Below are positions 22,479 to 35,000 of a DNA stretch of 64,000 bases, in pieces. Each line of letters begins with the position of its first letter. Position 1 is the first letter of the stretch. This DNA is from Stachybotrys elegans (lineage: Eukaryota > Ascomycota > Sordariomycetes > Hypocreales > Stachybotryaceae), in contig JAGPNK010000005.1 in NCBI GenBank assembly GCA_020746835.1, positions 1,302,001-1,366,000 of the forward strand. The letters are read 5' to 3'. The translations under genes were made by a program, and so were the position numbers. A model generated the notes under the pieces. It ran no database searches. It worked only from the letters and a program-made list of their open reading frames with translations, and had not been told where the DNA came from.

Positions 22479-25400
22479 CATGATTTCCATGCCAATTTAG
22501 CATTCTTCTTTCTGTGCTACATTTATCACGCTGGACCGCTGTATGCCGACGATACAAGCCCCGGCTATATGACGACTCTGGGCTATTCTCGCGCCTATTG
22601 ATCAGCCGGGTATGCTGTATAGTCCGACATTTTAGGCATCGATACGCAACATCGCTACATCCGTGGGCCTGTCGAGGTGTACTTGCAGGCTAAATACTAT
22701 CCAGCACATCTCAGGTCAAGTGGAAGCACAACTCGGGAAGAGGAGGGGAGAAGTGGCATGAGAGAAAGATCCGATGTGTCTGGAAGAAGAGATGTTGCTC
22801 GATCTGAGCTGTGAGCTGGCTTCCCGAGACGAAGGTCTATCGTATCGATAGCCAAGTCCCACTGCGGCTGGGCGAGAAATGGAGGGGGAGGGGGAGGTGG
22901 GAGGGGCATATCTACGAAGTCGATGCACACACAACCAGTGTCTCTGCCCGTCGACGAATCGCACTTGCGGGCAGCCATTCGGTGCCTTGGCGGGCAGGTG
23001 CATGATCATGCCCGGGCTTCAGGGCAGCCTGTTATGATGAAAAGGACGGGGTTGGTGGATGCTATGGAGGTAGCGAGTGGTGGAAAAGTGATGAGAGCGG
23101 TTGTTGCGATTTTGGCGACGTCAAGTCAGGTCAGTTGAGCGGTGCATTATGAACCTCCATAGCGTGCTGGTACGAGGAAGGTGTATACATGGTAGTGTGT
23201 AGAAGCCTCGAGTACGTCAGCTGCTGACATTATGAATGATGCATACATGACCCTACGGGCGAATCAGCTGTGAAGTGATGGATGGTAGGCAGTCCATTGG
23301 TACACCCTTGTACGTTTGGAAAGTTACTAGGTAGGTAGTCAACACAGTGGGCTTGCTACCCTGGAGTTTGCTGGGGGAAGACGGCCAGCCGTCAGCATGT
23401 GAAAGCAGTAGTCGCCAGGATGTGTTCGATGCATCCCGAGATCTCCAGATGGCGGGTTTTGAGCAGTTGCAATGGCGATGGAGCGTGACCCGGAAAGACC
23501 GAAGCTCATGACGTGACGTGCAGTCGGTGCTGGGAGGTTCAGACAATGGAGATATGCGTCATCTATAATTAGGTAACCAAGATCAGACGAAGGTTCAAGG
23601 ACAGAAGTAGGAGATCTGAAGGAAGATGCATAAGAAGACGAAGTGACGATTTACAAGGGTCTGACCAAAAATACCATGATACCGAGACGGTCAACGGACT
23701 GCTTGGCGATGGATGTGCACGACGTGATGAGGCTAAGCTAGCTGATGGATTGTTACAGGCCAGAAGCACATGTAGAAGGAGTTGAAGAAGGCAGCTCCAG
23801 TTGTCTGGACCAAGCAGGCACGCCAGCAGGCTTCTGGGAATAGACCATGGAAACAATGAAGGAAGTCGAGCAACAAGAGAAAATAGAAGTGTTGTGTTTC
23901 TGAATTGTGGAAAGAGTGAAATTATGACAAGCGGTTCTGTAACAGCCGGTTGTCGGGCGCTGATGTATACCATGAATAATCATTGCCCTTACCCTGAAGA
24001 GCAGGTATGGGCGTCGCAGATTTGCCCGACATCCAGGTCCTAAGCATGAGTCCGTGTTGCTGCCGGGTACGTCTGTCTTCTTTAGGCGGGCCGAGAGACG
24101 AGCTTGGTCTGTGTGTACCCAGACAAGACAGGCCAAGCAGGCAAGCAAAGAGGAAAGCAGGGACACAGGGACACAGACATGGGGAAAATGGCCATTCGGG
24201 AGCGTGTGCAACGAGACAGACAAGAGATTGCGGCACAGCCAGGCCTGTGGTTCGGTTATCGTGAGAGGAACTGATGGTGCCGGACGGTTTGGGTTGCAGG
24301 TTTGCTTATGGGGTGTAAGTAAAAAAAATTAATAAAAAAAAACCGGAGAGAAAGAGGGGGAGAGAGAGAGGCAGTGAGAGAAGGAGATTGCTCACATTGC
24401 ACAGATAACGTGGCAGACACGGCAAGCGACAGGAGGAATGGCCACACATGGGACGTTTGCTTTTGCAGCAGTTTGTGGGATGGGATCTCGTGTTCCCAAC
24501 TGCCGAGGTTGGCCATGCACTCACTTACTCTACGTCCTACAAGTACACATGGTGTAGACGGGGAAGGCGATCCGTGGAGAACTGATCCTCCGCATACGAG
24601 AAAGAGAGAGAAAAAGAATCCAAGCGAAGAGCTTGCATTAAACTACAGGCAGGAAACAGACGGACCGGCCGGTTCCCCTTCAGCTGGTCGAGGATACTGG
24701 ACAGGGAACAAATACGGCTTCTCCATGCTGGTGTGGCTGGGCTTCCAGAGTCAGCTCACAGCGGCAATACTGGACCCGCCTACCTACTGTGGTCGGTTTG
24801 GCTACTAAGGTCCAGGTACTACGTGTAGGCTTGCGCCCCCTCATGGCCTGGCATTCGCAAGTGGTGAGTGGCGCAGGGGGAGCCGCCGCCCTTCATGCCA
24901 AGTACCTACGGAAGAAAAAGTCGAGCTACTACTGGTGGGTACGCTTAGCGGGTATGCGCGAGCGATCGCGCGTCTCGCCTCTGGGCATTGCCTAGCTAGG
25001 TATCCGTAGGGAGGCGGCTGGCGCTCGGTCAAGGGACGGTGTGTGAAAGGGATGGAGCCCAGCCTGTGGATTGTGGCTTATTTTGTCCCCTTGGGCTTGT
25101 TCGAATTCTTCTTCTTTGCCCCTTTGGCGGACTCTGTGACATTCTCCTCCTTCCCCTCTCGCCGGTTGCCTTTCTAAGTTATTCCCTCGGTTTTGGTTCC
25201 ACGATGGGCGGCGCGGTGCCTCAGCCAAAAAAGTGCCTCCATGTTGGTTTTCTGGCTGGCTTGTCTGGAAAGCCAGGTCACGTCATGGAGCCGGGCAGCA
25301 TGATTGGAGGAGGCGCAGGTCCCCTTTGGTGGTCCCTCCCCGCCCTCTCTTCCAAGGGGGGGATGGCTGAGTCGTAGTCGTAGGCATTCAAGCCCAGTTA

Positions 25401-26550
25401 TTCATTCATGCACGGAGAAATAATTCCTCTTCTCCTATTGATCCCGACCTTAATGGGATGTGCATTAAGGTGGCAGCTGGCAGGGTATGCGGAGGGGAGG
25501 GCGGCAGCACATCCGAGCTTTTTTGTCCGTTGTGCGCGGCTTCATCAGTGTGCGTGCGTGCAGTGGGCGTGGCGGCTGGCAGGGCTCCCTTGCCATGGGG
25601 GCCGCCTCGATCGCCCGTGGGGCGTTTCAAAGTCTCAGGAACACAGCCAATCGTCGATCAGGACGCGGGTGCTGCGTGTTTCAAGCGTCAGGGCAGCCGG
25701 CCACTTGATTGGCTACGGTATTTGATGGTCCAGGACGTCGGGGCAAGCCAGCGCAAGCCAGCGCAAGACAAGCAGAGACTGGCTGTCTAGCTTTCTTTTT
25801 TGCGCGTTTGCCCTTTCCCCTGATGCATACTAACGGGGTATTATAGACGTCCAAAGGCGAGGAGCACGTCCGAGCCAGTCATAATCGGGGGCGATCAGTG
25901 ACTCGTGGCCAACTTTACTGGAACCAGGGACCTTTGAGGACTTTCTGGCACTTGATGGCAAGTTTGGGCCGGCGCTTGCTGCTGTCAGGTGATGGAACCT
26001 TGTCTGCTCAACTGCCACTGGGAGAAAGCCAATGACATGCACCCTTCCTCGCCGTAGTATAGAAGTGGTTGAGACGTCTTGGATGGAAGAAGAGCCAACA
26101 GAGTTTCGAAGCAGGTATTTTTGGTCCAATCGTTTTTAGTAGAGGCACCAACTCTTACCTTGTTGCTTTGCTTTACTGTGTTTGATGTACGACCTGCCCA
26201 GCTAGTCTCTGCCTCTTATTCCATCGGCAACAGGCCAGGTTAGAGGTAGTCTCGGAACAGATGACAGGTCGTGGCAAGGCTGGGCATCAGACAATCATAT
26301 CCACAGGAGGCAGACACAGGACTGGATCCGAGACAAGACAATGCCAAACGGAGGCTGACAGCTGGGCAAGACAACCGAAAACAGAGAACAATGGAGGCAT
26401 GCGTGTGTTGGTTTCAAGCTCGGCCGATGATCGACCATTCGATCCACGGGACCATTACTCACTCAGAGCATCTGCCGCCCCTTCGCCCGTGGGGCCAGCG
26501 CTTGCCTGTGGTTCTCCATCAAGTCAGTCTTTTGCTCATCCGCCCGTGTT

Positions 26551-26567
26551 AAAAAAAAAAAAAAAAA
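26551..26567 (+). repeat. Poly(A) run, 17 bases
   Basis: Uninterrupted homopolymer in intergenic DNA; likely length-variable. No associated retroelement sequence is seen next to it. Confidence 0.9.
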
Positions 26568-27544
26568 GAACCCATGCATTCGTCGGCTCATCCGCTGGGT
26601 CCTCTTTGGGCCCGATGATGTGCGTGCCAAGTTAGGTAGGTAGGTGCCTCTGTGCTGGGGAAGATCCTTTGTTGTTTCGGAGCAGGCATGCACAGTTAGT
26701 TGTACGCAGCTGTTGTCAAGGCTTGGTGCGGCTTTTGCTTGTCGTCGGCTTCTGTCTTCACCCCCTCCTTGAGGGATGGGACTGTGCGTTGGTACCTTGC
26801 AGGAAGGAGAGAAGAAAGAGTGGGCGGGAGGAAAATATGGAAAGAACTGGATACGCTGGACTGTGCTCTGCGATGTGGATAGGCAGTCGTGTGTGTGGAG
26901 AACACGCACGGCGGGCAGCAAGGGTCTCCTCCCACACCCATGCAAGCGAACGTTACCTCCTGGCACCAGGCGTCGTCTGTTCACTCGCTGTGCAGCTTGC
27001 TTTGCTCGGCGCACGCTGGCCACTCATTCATTCTCACCTGGCCTATTGTGCGAACTTGAATCGGGCCCTGCAGTGGCCTCCTGCTGCACGACCCGAGTAC
27101 AAAAGTCGCCAGCCCGCACCCTCTCACTCTCCCTTTTCCACTCATCACCAGACAAACATTCTCCTTTCCTTTCGGTCTTCCGCAGAGAAACCACACTCCC
27201 TTTTTTTTCTCTTCCATTCTTCAACCACTTTTTTTTTTCGTCTTTCAAGACTACACTCCTTGATCAACTTGTTTAGGCCGGGACCTAACCATCTTCGCGT
27301 TTCACATCGCCCATTCCAACATCGCACAGCCTACGCTCCCTCGTGTGTTTAGCATCACCTGCAAACCTCCCAACCTTTCACAGGAACTCGCCTGACGCAG
27401 TCTCGACTGTTCTCTTCCCACACGTCACGTCACGTAACCTCGTGGTTCTTCCGCTTCATTCACACTCCTTGACGCAACGCCTTTCACTTTTAGAGCAGAG
27501 CTCGTTTATAAAGTCGTTCGCACTCACTCACCTCTCTCTCCGCA

Positions 27545-27564
27545 ACACACACACACACACACAC
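27545..27564 (+). repeat. (AC)10 microsatellite in the LPMO leader
   Basis: Ten AC units end 38 bases before the LPMO start codon, so the repeat probably lies in the 5' UTR and could vary in length between strains. Confidence 0.9.
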
Positions 27565-27602
27565 CACCAACTTTCCACCATCTCGTCTCAACATCCTTCA
27601 CC

Positions 27603-28945
27603 ATGAAGACTGCTCAGACTCTCGCTGCTGCCTTTGGCCTGGTTGCCATGGCGCACGCCCACATGGAGATGACTTCTCCCGCCCCCTTCCGATCCAAGAA
27701 CAACCCCAACGCCGAGGGTGATATCGACTTCAGCATGACCAGCCCTCTGAGCGCGAGCGGCTCCGACTTCCCCTGCAAGGGTGCCCACGTCCTCTTCGGC
27801 ACCCCCAAGGGCAAGCCCACCGCCGAGTGGCAGGCCGGCTCCTCTCAGAGCTTCACCATCAGCGGTGGTGCCAACCACAACGGCGGCAGCTGCCAGGCCT
27901 CGCTCTCCTACGACGGAGGCAGCACCTGGAGCGTCATCCACTCGTACATCGGAAACTGCCCTCCCGCCGGCGAGAGCAGCTTCGACTTCACCGTCCCCAC
28001 TGACGCTCCCTCTGGTGAGGCCATCTTCGCCTGGACCTGGTTCAACAAGGTCGGCAACCGTGAGATGTACATGAACTGCGCTCCCGTCAGCATCACCGGA
28101 GGCTCCTCTGCCAAGCGTGATCTCAGCAGCCTCCCCGCCATGTTCGTGGCCAACGTCGGCAACGGTTGTAGCACCACCGAGGGCACCGACGTCGTCTTCC
28201 CCGATCCTGGCACCGAGGTCGACAACAGCTCTGCCGCCCCGGGTCCCCCCGCTGGTGACTGCCCTGCCGGCAACCCCGGCGCTGCTCCTCCTGCCAACCC
28301 TGCGCCTCCCGCCTCTTCGGCCGCCCCCGCTCCTCCGGCTTCCTCGCCTGCGGCTCCCGTCAGCCCTGCGCCCAGCTCTGCTCCCGCGGCTCCCGCTCCT
28401 CCGGCTGCCCCCACCACTGTGTATGTTGACCCATGAACTCCTCTTGTCTTGTCATCTCCAGCTAACCCTCTGTCCACAGTCCCGGTGGCGTCTTCCTGAC
28501 CGCTCCTCCCGTTGAGGCTCCCCCGGCTGCCCCTACTGAGGCTCCTATCGAGGCCCCCGTGGCTCCTCCCAGCACCCTGATCACCGCCACCAGGTCTTCT
28601 GAGGCTCCTGTTGCGCCCACCGCTGCCCCCATTGAGGAGCCCGCCCAGCCCGCTCCTCCTGCTCCTGCCCCGACCACTCCTGCTGCTCCCGTTACTCCTC
28701 CCGTCACTCCCCCCAGCCCTCCCACCGGTGGTGCTGGTGGCTTCCCTGCCGGCGAGGCTTGCACCGAGGAGGGTATCTTCAACTGCGTCGGTGGCACTCA
28801 GTTCCAGCGCTGCGCTTCTGGCATGTGGTCCGTCATGATGCCTGTCGCCGCTGGCACCACCTGCGCCGAGGGCCAGAGCAACAACCTCCAGAGCCTCCGC
28901 AAGCGTGCCTACGGCATCCGCGGCCGCCGCGTGTCGATGGCCTAA
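27603..28945 (+). CDS. AA11 lytic polysaccharide monooxygenase (chitin-active family), secreted
   Basis: AA11 enzymes are copper monooxygenases that oxidatively cleave chitin. Two exons, 27603-28420 and 28480-28945, give 427 residues. Residues 1-19 are a signal peptide ending MAHA, so the mature protein starts at His20, as needed for the copper histidine brace. His92 in GANHNGGSC is the probable second brace ligand. Family blocks include HMEMTSPAPFRSK, DIDFSMTSPLSASGSDFPCKG and GEAIFAWTWFNKVGNREMYMNC. The catalytic domain ends near residue 210. A Pro/Ala-rich linker of about 150 residues follows, then a small Cys module (ACTEEGIFNCVGGTQFQRC, then GTTC) that resembles CBM19/X278-type chitin-binding tails. 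The final 25 residues are basic. Likely role: remodelling of the fungus's own wall or attack on insect or fungal chitin. Confidence 0.9.
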
Positions 28946-29812
28946 GTCGATGATGAGCAACAACAGTAACGAGCAGACTGCCACGCATCAGCTGATGCAT
29001 GAGCCATGAGTCGGATGACCTTTTTTCACTCTCACGTACATTCTTCTCTTCTCACATTCGCTTCGCTTCCATTTACCACAGTGTGTTCTTTACTTTCCAT
29101 TCCCTTTTCATATCTGCTCCCCTGCGGGGAGAGATATCAGTGTACATATCAAAACAAAATCTCTGGAGGACCAAGGACCGGAGTTAGGGAAACGCATAGT
29201 TTCCAGGCGGACTAGATGAGGATTCGATCAATTCATTCATTTCAACCCGATTCAGAGCTTGGTGCGCCGTGACATGTGAAGTGCCATTGCCGGCTAGGAC
29301 TTAGTCAGAGTCGCATTGCCTAGTAAAAGCCATATATTACTAAACGAAGCCCCAGCCTATCAAAGCCAAGTTGGAATGCTGATATGCCAAGGTGAGCATT
29401 GCTTACGGCTAAGGCCTGCGGTCTTTCATCTCCCTCTTGGTTTCGGTCCAAGTCAATAGACACCCCCCAATGGCTCTGAGGAATTAGACCCGAGATCCGT
29501 GCAGCTGAGCATAATCAGGACGGATGCACTGGCTCCTTGTTAATCGGCAGCATTCACCTAAACACAGACCAGCACCAGGAACACACGCAACATGCCGTCA
29601 AAGGACGTATGCTAGCTCGCCATTCACCAAAGCGTAAAAGTGCGATTTCATCGTACAGAGTAGAGTGCTTTTGTACATTAATAATAATTTTAGGAACCAA
29701 CCGCCGCAGTTTTCACATCCGGCAATTGCAGGTCTGGCTGCAATCGCTGTCTATACTCCAATAATTACACCCTCCCATCGTGAACGTGTCAATAAGTCAA
29801 TAGACGGCTCGT
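28946..29812. other. Convergent intergenic region, LPMO and GGC1 3' flanks
   Basis: It carries T-rich DNA after the LPMO stop (29010-29130) and AT-rich DNA near 29670-29800. No gene seen. Confidence 0.5.
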
Positions 29813-31091
29813 TTATGCCTTGCGGAACATGGTGTCAAAGGCAGGGATGAGCGTCTGTGCGAGCCAGAAGGAGAAGACCAGCTTGGGACCCGTCATGAGC
29901 AGCTGAAGGCACATTTGTTAATACTCACTCACGGATATAAGTCAGACTGGAGAGCGTACCTTGGGGGTAAGACCCTTGAAGAAGGAAGAGAACCCCTCCT
30001 TGCGGGCCATGTTGGACAGAATGCGGAAGCCGCTCTCGGGGTTGTCGAAGTTTCGGTTCTGGATTCGGGTCTTGATGACGTCGAGAGGGGCGGACACGAC
30101 GAGAGAGGCGGAGGCACCGGCGATGGAGGCGACAAAGTTCTGGAACCAGGTGGCCTTGTTGTAGTCCTGGAGGTGGAAGAGGTACTCCTTGGCGAAGGCG
30201 GAACCACCGAACAGCTGCAGGTACAGTTAGCGAATGGGATTTTCCATGTCAACCTGCTGGGCGTCTTACAGCGAAGGAGCCAGGAGCGTTGCGGGCAGCA
30301 GTCCATCCCCAGCCACGGTACAGACCGAAGCCCTCGTCAGCGATAATCTTGACGACACCACGGCCCTTGAAGGCCTCGGGGTTCGTCTGGCGCTTGATCT
30401 TGAGCACGTCGAGGGGCAGCAGAACAATCTCGCCAATTCCGATCAAGCTGCACGCGATATTCATCAGCTCGACATGTCTTGTTATGCAATCTCGCGCATG
30501 ATTTGGGTTCGTCCTTACCTTCCGGCGGTGGAGTGCATGATGGCCTTGCCAGTCTTCTTGCCAAAGGCAGACTCAAAGTCCTTGCCGTAGTGCTTGTCGA
30601 GATAGTCACGAGCCACGGGCTGGCCACCGTACTTGTACACTCGCTGGAGGATCTTGTAGCCGGCGGCATAGCCCAGGCCGGGGAAGAGGGAGAAGAACTT
30701 GTGGAGAGCTGGTGCGCTGGCGTGGTTCTTGAAGATGACCTGGTTCAGTTGGGAGGCATTGGCGATCTGAGTGGTGGGCATCAGCATATCGAGAGCCTTG
30801 GGCGTGTCTCTGGCATGGTTGGTCCTACTTTGGTCTGGTTGCTCATCAGGCGCTTCGCAATCGTATCAACCTGGACCTAAGGGTCAATTCACCGTTCCTG
30901 AGCCATTGGTGCTTCGATGAGAGGACGAACGGGGTGGAAGATGGCCAGCTCGGCAATACCAGCAGATCCTGTTGTTGTCGTCAGCATGCGATCCGGCGCC
31001 CTCGAGCGGTTTTCTCGACAGAATCGCATCGCTACATACCGGATCCGAGGACACGAGCAATGTTGGACTCCTTCTCGCGCCCGGTGGTCAT
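29813..31091 (-). CDS. GGC1: Mitochondrial GTP/GDP carrier
   Basis: This is a mitochondrial carrier family protein of the inner membrane that exchanges matrix GDP for cytosolic GTP; the yeast orthologue also affects mitochondrial iron. Seven exons fit: 31040-31091, 30931-30968, 30829-30870, 30519-30766, 30270-30447, 29960-30214 and 29813-29902, giving 300 residues, the usual length. The three carrier signatures are visible as HPVDTIAKRLMSN, LPLDVLKIKRQTN and APLDVIKTRIQNRN. Orthologue-specific blocks are strong, for example FSLFPGLGYAAGYKILQRVY, YRGWGWTAARNAPGSFALFG and TPKLLMTGPKLVFSFWLAQ. Two early exons are tiny (38 and 42 nt). The start codon lies 984 bp from the divergent coiled-coil gene. 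Confidence 0.95.
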
Positions 31092-32075
31092 GGTTGGGGG
31101 GACATGTTGACAGATCTGCGGAGAGCGCGTGCTACTGCTGACGGCTGTGAATGAGCGGATGGGTCGGTCTCGTCGTCGCAGAGTTGGGGAGGATGGTTGG
31201 CAATGGGAGAGCTTCAGGTCAATGGGAAGTCACCGAAATTTTTACTATGAGCTGATAGTGATACCGATTTCGGTCGCTTGTCTGAAATTTTGCTATCTGA
31301 GTGGTCAGGCAATTGGCCTTATCTGGTCCAATGTACTGGTACCTGCGGATGCTAGTGTAACAAGGTGGTCTTGATGCTCTCGGAACTTGATCCGAATAGT
31401 AGGTGAAGAGGGTCGCGACTATACCCAGCTGGGATGGCTGTTGACTGTTGACCTACCCTACACTTTGGGGAATTGTGGTGGGTGGTGGGTGTCTTTGTGG
31501 TGACTAATGAATCCAGCCTGCCTGACGATGATTCCTGGCTACCCAAGTTTCCAGGTTGCTGTATAGACTGCTTGCTGGGTACTAATTCGTATGCCTGACG
31601 GACCGCCCGGCTTGGGTTTACACATGTCGAGCAGCTGTTGGTCCACGTGGAGACCAAGGTCGACGGTACGGGAATGAGGCGGTTGGCAGGGGAGGGCAGC
31701 GTGCGGGATAGGCTGGTTGCTAGGCGACGGGGCACCTTCAAGTTTACCTTGCATGTATCCAAATAAACCAAATCAATCCCCCCCCAGTTATTATCTACGC
31801 ACTGATATGAGCAAGCTATGATCCTCCTTCGCACGACCCGACGCACTTGACTTTTGACCTTTTTGAAATTATATCCCTTTCGCGTTTCTGATTTTTTTCC
31901 CACCCGCACCTGCTGCTGCCTCGTGTCTGGCACCGCGTGCAACAATACATTACATCTCCTTTCCTGACCGCTGCCCGCAGTCGCCTACACATCGCATCGC
32001 TCCAACACCCTCCTCGACTACGCGGCACTGTCCGCACCTTCTCCATTCCATCTGGCATTCTAATCCTCTCCCACC
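31092..32075. other. Divergent intergenic region, GGC1 and coiled-coil gene promoters
   Basis: No gene. Bases 31850-32075 are CT-rich on the plus strand, a likely 5' leader for the coiled-coil gene. Nothing else stands out. Confidence 0.5.
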
Positions 32076-35000
32076 ATGCCGCCGTCAGAGCGAGACAGCC
32101 TCCGTGAGGGGGATATGCACTTGAGACACCAATATTCTGCCTCTTCCGATCAAGGAAGCAGGGCGCTCGTCCCCATGTGCGTGCTGCCCGAACCTTTCGT
32201 CATCTTGTCCGCCTTGGCCCAGCTAACTTGTGTCATGACAGGTGGGATAGCTCCGACCCCGATCGTGCTCCTCCTCCCCTACCTCTTCACCCTCAGTCAC
32301 CGGGCCTCGGCCTCACATCCCGGGCTGGAACTTCTAGTGCAATCCAGTCCGCCCATGCTGCGCTGAGTGAGCGGGCGCGAGAGAGCAACGCGCTCGTCCC
32401 TGCCTCCACCAAGCGCCTCCCAGACGTCTCCTCCGAGCGCGGGCTCATCAAGGGTGCCGCTGGCTCGCACCGCCGCATGCAGTCCCTACAGCCTGGATCT
32501 GTCAGGGATCTGAGCCTCATGATTGAGAACTCTCAGAGCCCAAGCCCCTCGCCCACGAGGTCCCCCGAGAAGCTGCAGCGCCCATCTACACCTACTTCAA
32601 GCGCACCGAGCCGAGACAGCCCGCCCGAGATGCGATCATACGATAGAGATTCGGTGTCCTCCACGCCGACTCCAGGACCAAGCCTGACCCCTATTGTCCG
32701 ACCTGTTGTCCGCCGACCTGGCACACAGAGCATCCTGGGAGAAAACACTCCTCCACAATCATCCACCATGCTGGCTCTGCAGGCCATGCCCTTGCAACCT
32801 CAGCAGAAGGAGCCAGAGCCAGCTCTGTCCAATATCACCAATGGCTCGACGGCTATCCCCAAGCCAAACCTGAGCCTCGACGGATTGTCGTCTCAGCTTC
32901 TGAGCCTGACCAACATTGCTACATCCCTACAGAAAGAAATGTCTGCCCTGAGCCGTCGAAGCCGCGACAACGCAACCGACCTTCTTAGTCTGAAGGAGGC
33001 TACGAAGACGCGAGATGAAGACATTCGCAAGAGCCTCAGAGATCTCGTTGGGACCGTCAACGAACACCCCAGACTCACATCGCGAGATTCATTCGGTGGC
33101 CTTTTCCTGGACAACAAGCCGCACAACACCTCGCCACCTACCACCCGATCCTTCCAACTTCCCAGAATTCCGTCCCCCAAGAGCTTCACCGACTCCATTG
33201 AGCGTGGCTCTGTCAGCACACCATCCCTTGTTGGTGGTGACGGACCCGGATCCGTGGTGCTGCTGGAGAAGATCATCCGCGAAATGGGCACCAAGGAGGG
33301 ACAGGAGTCACTCATTGATCGCCTCACCGAAGTATCAAACAAGCTTTCTGGCATGGCAACCTCAACCAAAGTTGACGAGCTTGTTCACTACGTTCGTGAG
33401 CAATCTGAAAACGCTGTCGTTCTGGGAAAGGCAGGCCCTGGCCACAACATGCGTGCCAGAAGTTTCGAGGACTCCCAGCTGTACGACATGGGGCGTGGGT
33501 CTTCGGTTTCCGCTGGTCGAGGCTCCGATCTTGTCAACGACGATCTCATGAAGATTATCAAGTCCGTCAAGGACAGCGTTCACCAGGGAGGTGGCCTTAC
33601 TGCTGAAGTCAAGGCACTCGTCCGTGAGCTCCGTGGCGAAGTTCTCGGAATGGGACGGGAACTTGGCAAACGCTTGGAGCAAGCCGAGCGCAAGGCAGGT
33701 GTCGAAGAAACCGAGCCTCCCAGCAAGGATGAAGTCTCTCGCATCATCGACGAGGGTCTTGAACAGATGAAGGACCAACTCAACCATGTGCTTCGAGAGC
33801 ACCGCCGCGCATCCGCCGCCTCCGCCCAGTCTCAGAAGACTGTGGTTGATTACCAGGAGATCTACAACGCTATGCGCGCCGCTCTCAGGGACAACGAATC
33901 ATCTCAGGTTGATCAGCCCGACCTCAGCCGAGACGACGTCATTGAGGCCGTAAGGGAGGCGTGGGAGAATTACAAGCCCGAGATCGAGGTTCAACAGATT
34001 GGCCTCGAGCGCGATGAAGTTCTCGAGTGCCTTAAGGAAGGCCTCCGAGAGTACGCCCCTCGCGATGAGAGGCCAGCTGGAGCGACTCGGGATGAGGTCT
34101 TCAAGGCAGTTGTCGAAGGCCTGAAGCATTTTGTACCCCCCAAAGTCGAGATTCCAGCTACCCTCTCTCGCGACGAGATTATCGACGCCGTTCGCGATTG
34201 CCTGGAGGAGTTTGAGTTCCCCGTTGCTGCATCAGCTATTGGCACCGAGATCACCAAGGCCGACGTTTTCCACGCCGTCAAGGAGGGCCTGAATGAAATG
34301 GACTTGCCCAAGGCGAGCGCGCTGGTCCCGACTCACAACAACGACGACATCCTCCTCCGTCTCCAGGATATAATGGAGTACATGAAGATTGAGTTCCGGG
34401 TCATATCCGAAGAGGCCAAGGAGAACATGGCTGCCAACGGCCGTGATACTGAACAGGTGCTTGACGCCACCAAAGACGGCATGGAGAACCTGCGAGTTGC
34501 CATTGAGGGCTACGTCGACCGTGTCGCTGGTGCATCGGGCCAGGAAGAGTTTATGGAAGGTCTCCTGCGTGGCCTGGATGAATTCAGGGACGAAATTGGC
34601 GAGCTCCTCGCTGGAGCCACGCAAAACTCACGCGAGCAACTCCAGACTGAGCTTGAGGGTCTCCGGGAGATCGTGAACTCTTCTATGGTTCCTGCTACTC
34701 CTCAAGTCACCACCGTCAACGACAACAAGGAAGTCCTCGAAGCCCTCCAGACTGGGTTCAGCAGCCTTCGGCAGGAGATTCTCCGGCCACGTCCCGAAAC
34801 AGGCGATATTCTGGATGCCCTCAACGATGGCCTGAACGATCTCCGCGCCAGCATCGACAGAATGACCAACAAGCCCACCGACCTCACTGCCAATGACGAA
34901 ATCCTTGATGCACTCAAGTCTGGCTTGGACGGTGTTCGCTCAGACATCGAGACGCTTCGTGATGATGGGAACGACAGAGCTGTTGCCGTAGCCAAGATCA

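Larger units (their letters stand above)
22479..27602. other. Gene-poor 5.1 kb region upstream of the AA11 LPMO
   Basis: No gene I can support. Chance ORFs up to about 225 codons exist on both strands but lack motifs and look like translated promoter DNA (rich in Cys, Trp, His). Visible are TAGG-type motifs at 23328-23338 and 26633-26644, a 17-base A run at 26551-26567, GA-rich DNA at 24340-24385, and a repeated CAGCGCAAGC at about 25741-25770. From about 27100 to 27602 the plus strand is CT-rich, the likely LPMO 5' leader. A non-coding transcript cannot be ruled out. Confidence 0.4.

Noticed and set aside
23753..24223. Minus-strand frame of 156 codons in the gene-poor region
   Set aside because: Cys/Ser/Leu-rich, with no motif and no matching splice partners.
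24992..25228. Lys/Arg/Gln-rich minus-strand frames
   Set aside because: One short alternative frame resembles a basic protein tail, but no start exon or family could be found, so it is only mentioned as a point to check.
25741..25770. CAGCGCAAGC duplicated in tandem
   Set aside because: Only two to three short units; too little to call a mobile or regulatory element.
26669..27352. 227-codon plus-strand frame before the LPMO
   Set aside because: Composition is that of a CT-rich leader and promoter; no domain, and it overlaps several equally open frames.
27908..28984. 358-codon minus-strand frame
   Set aside because: Antisense shadow of the AA11 LPMO, produced by its C-ending codon bias; Gly/Ala-rich with no motif.
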